From the NCBI RefSeq assembly GCF_028550415.1, contig NZ_JAQQKX010000010.1, positions 112,131 through 176,130 of the forward strand: a stretch of DNA of 64,000 bases, written 5' to 3'. This stretch comes from Asticcacaulis aquaticus (GTDB taxonomy: Bacteria; Pseudomonadota; Alphaproteobacteria; Caulobacterales; Caulobacteraceae). Position numbers and translations under genes: made by a program. Shown piece by piece: positions 62,996-64,000 of this stretch. The notes under the pieces were generated by a model. It was not told the DNA's origin and made no database searches. It saw only the letters and a list, made by a program, of their open reading frames with translations. Each line of letters starts with the position of its first letter. Within the stretch, counting starts at the first letter, position 1.

Positions 62996-63751
62996 ATGAC
63001 CCGTTTAGCCCACAAGACCGCTCTGATCACCGGCGGCACCAGCGGTATCGGCCTCGAAACCGCCCGTCAGTTCATCGCCGAAGGCGCGCGCGTCGCCGTC
63101 ACCGGCAGCAGCGAAGCTTCCATCGCCGCCGCCCGCGCCGAACTGGGCGAGGAGGTAATCTATATTCAGGCCGATGCCGGGGATGTCCGCGCTCAGGCCG
63201 CCGTCGCCGAGACCGTCAAGGCCGCCTTCGGTCGCCTCGATGTGCTCTTCGTCAATGCGGGCAAGGCCGATTTCCGCCCGCTCGACGCCTGGGACGAGGC
63301 GGCCTTCGACGCCAGCGTCGCGATCAACGTCAAGGGCCCCTATTTTCTCATTCAGGCCCTGCTGCCGCTGTTCAGCGACCGCGCCTCGATCATTCTGAAT
63401 ACCTCGATCAACGCCCATATCGGCATGGCGACCTCCAGCGTCTACGCCCTGACCAAGGCGGCGCTCCAGTCGCTGATCCGCACCCTGTCGGGGGAACTCA
63501 TCGGCCGCGGCATCCGCGTCAATGCCGTCAGCCCGGGGCCGATCGTCACGCCGCTGCATACCAAGCTGACCGCCGGACTGCCGGATGCAGAGGCTAAGGC
63601 GATGGCCGACGGCATCGCCGCCCAGATCCCGCTGGGGCGTTTCGGCCAACCGAGCGAAGTGGCGAAGATCGTGGTCCTGTTCGCCTCGGACGAAGCGCCC
63701 TTCGTGGTCGGCAGCGAACTGACCGTCGATGGCGGGATGAGCACACTGTAA
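62996..63751 (+). CDS. Short-chain dehydrogenase/reductase, LysR-linked
   Basis: A 251-residue NAD(P)-dependent oxidoreductase. ATG 62996 has AAGGA 8 nt upstream; a longer in-frame start is rejected. Classical SDR motifs are TGGTSGIGLETA (cofactor), NAGKADFRP, catalytic Ser in NTSINAHIGM, YALTKAAL with Tyr and Lys, and SPGPIVTPLHTKL. Such proteins next to divergent LysR genes of this kind are common in proteobacteria and often reduce quinones or aldehydes; the substrate here is unknown. Confidence 0.92.
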   Translation: MTRLAHKTALITGGTSGIGLETARQFIAEGARVAVTGSSEASIAAARAELGEEVIYIQADAGDVRAQAAVAETVKAAFGRLDVLFVNAGKADFRPLDAWDEAAFDASVAINVKGPYFLIQALLPLFSDRASIILNTSINAHIGMATSSVYALTKAALQSLIRTLSGELIGRGIRVNAVSPGPIVTPLHTKLTAGLPDAEAKAMADGIAAQIPLGRFGQPSEVAKIVVLFASDEAPFVVGSELTVDGGMSTL

Positions 63752-63763
63752 GAGTCTGAGTCT

Positions 63764-63804
63764 TAGAGCACGTCCCGATCTGATTGGATCGGAACTGTGC
63801 TCTA
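63764..63804. repeat. Intergenic palindrome next to the repeat copy 3
   Basis: TAGAGCAC (63764-63771) pairs with GTGCTCTA (63797-63804), with an inner CCGATC/GATCGG stem. It lies 12 bp after the SDR stop codon and may end its transcript. It is adjacent to copy 3 of the interspersed palindrome. Confidence 0.7.
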
Positions 63805-63819
63805 AGCTTCTGTTTTAAC

Positions 63820-63883
63820 GCGCATTTGAATCCGAAACGTAGTTCGGCGCAGCCAAAACCGTTGCACACTTTTCGGAATGCGC
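63820..63883 (-). repeat. Interspersed palindromic repeat, copy 3 (diverged, inverted)
   Basis: Read on the minus strand it has GCGCATTCCGAAAAGTGTGC, then ACGGTTTT, an insert of about 20 bp, and ends ATTCAAATGCGC. This matches copies 1 and 2 with several changes plus the insert. Confidence 0.7.
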
Positions 63884-63961
63884 TCTAGGTTTAAAACCTA
63901 ATCATCCTATTGATTTAAGGTGCAAACATTGATTCTCTTCGTTTATTCGAGGAGATAAGCT

Positions 63962-64000
63962 ATGGCTCATGAGTTCTGGCTTAGTGACGCGCAATGGTCG
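63962..64000 (+). mobile_element. 5' end of a probable IS5-family transposase gene, cut by window edge
   Basis: ATG 63962 follows GAGGAG and encodes MAHEFWLSDAQWS, the typical start of IS5-family transposases (FWLSDAQW). Only 13 codons are inside the window. The terminal inverted repeat of the element could not be located with confidence between 63884 and 63961. Confidence 0.65.

Overview
The window reads as chromosomal DNA of a free-living, high-GC alphaproteobacterium of the Caulobacteraceae; Asticcacaulis or a close relative is my best inference. The reasons are the very large TonB-dependent receptors of the Caulobacter type, the batteries of plant-polysaccharide enzymes, a Pst phosphate system with Pho boxes, a BdlA-like double-PAS chemoreceptor, and REP-like intergenic palindromes. 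No rRNA, tRNA, CRISPR array or prophage was seen. The only mobile DNA is the first 13 codons of a transposase at the right edge.

Layout. (1) 0.1-15.9 kb is a plant cell-wall (pectin/hemicellulose) locus: a GH3 enzyme, a TonB receptor, a frameshifted DUF5060/DUF4038-type glycosidase, a GH43, an MGH1/GH63-like (alpha/alpha)6 enzyme, a PL10 pectate lyase and a second giant TonB receptor. (2) 16.3-21.6 kb holds a DUF1345 membrane protein and, divergently, a lipoprotein-TonB receptor pair whose promoter has Pho-box half-sites at the position expected for PhoB activation. (3) 21.7-30.5 kb holds a YdeI-family protein, a membrane protein, a wHTH regulator fused to a membrane domain, an internally shortened LacI regulator, kduD, lldD, a D-2-hydroxyacid dehydrogenase, a glycerate kinase-like protein and two exported proteins of unknown function. 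(4) 30.5-34.5 kb is pstS-pstC-pstA-pstB with a three-half-site Pho box. (5) 34.5-41.3 kb is a TetR regulator divergent from a complete RND efflux operon. (6) 41.4-48.0 kb holds a LytTR/membrane-protein pair, a GH43-like lipoprotein, DoxX, a hairpin-repeat island and a GH2 enzyme. (7) 48.1-55.2 kb is a second RND operon with its divergent TetR regulator. (8) 55.2-64.0 kb holds a Sel1-like lipoprotein, a soluble chemoreceptor, a small secreted protein, an exported TPR-CHAT putative protease, a PA0069-type radical SAM protein, a LysR/SDR pair and the transposase start.

How the parts fit. TonB receptors in region 1 would import oligosaccharides released by the lyase and glycosidases, six of which carry Tat-like signals; kduD acts at the cytoplasmic end of unsaturated uronate catabolism. 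Regions 2 and 4 appear to form one phosphate-starvation module, with outer-membrane capture by the lipoprotein/TonB receptor and inner-membrane import by Pst. This pair is the best candidate in the window for a poorly described system. All family calls are from reading motifs and domain order; no database search was run.
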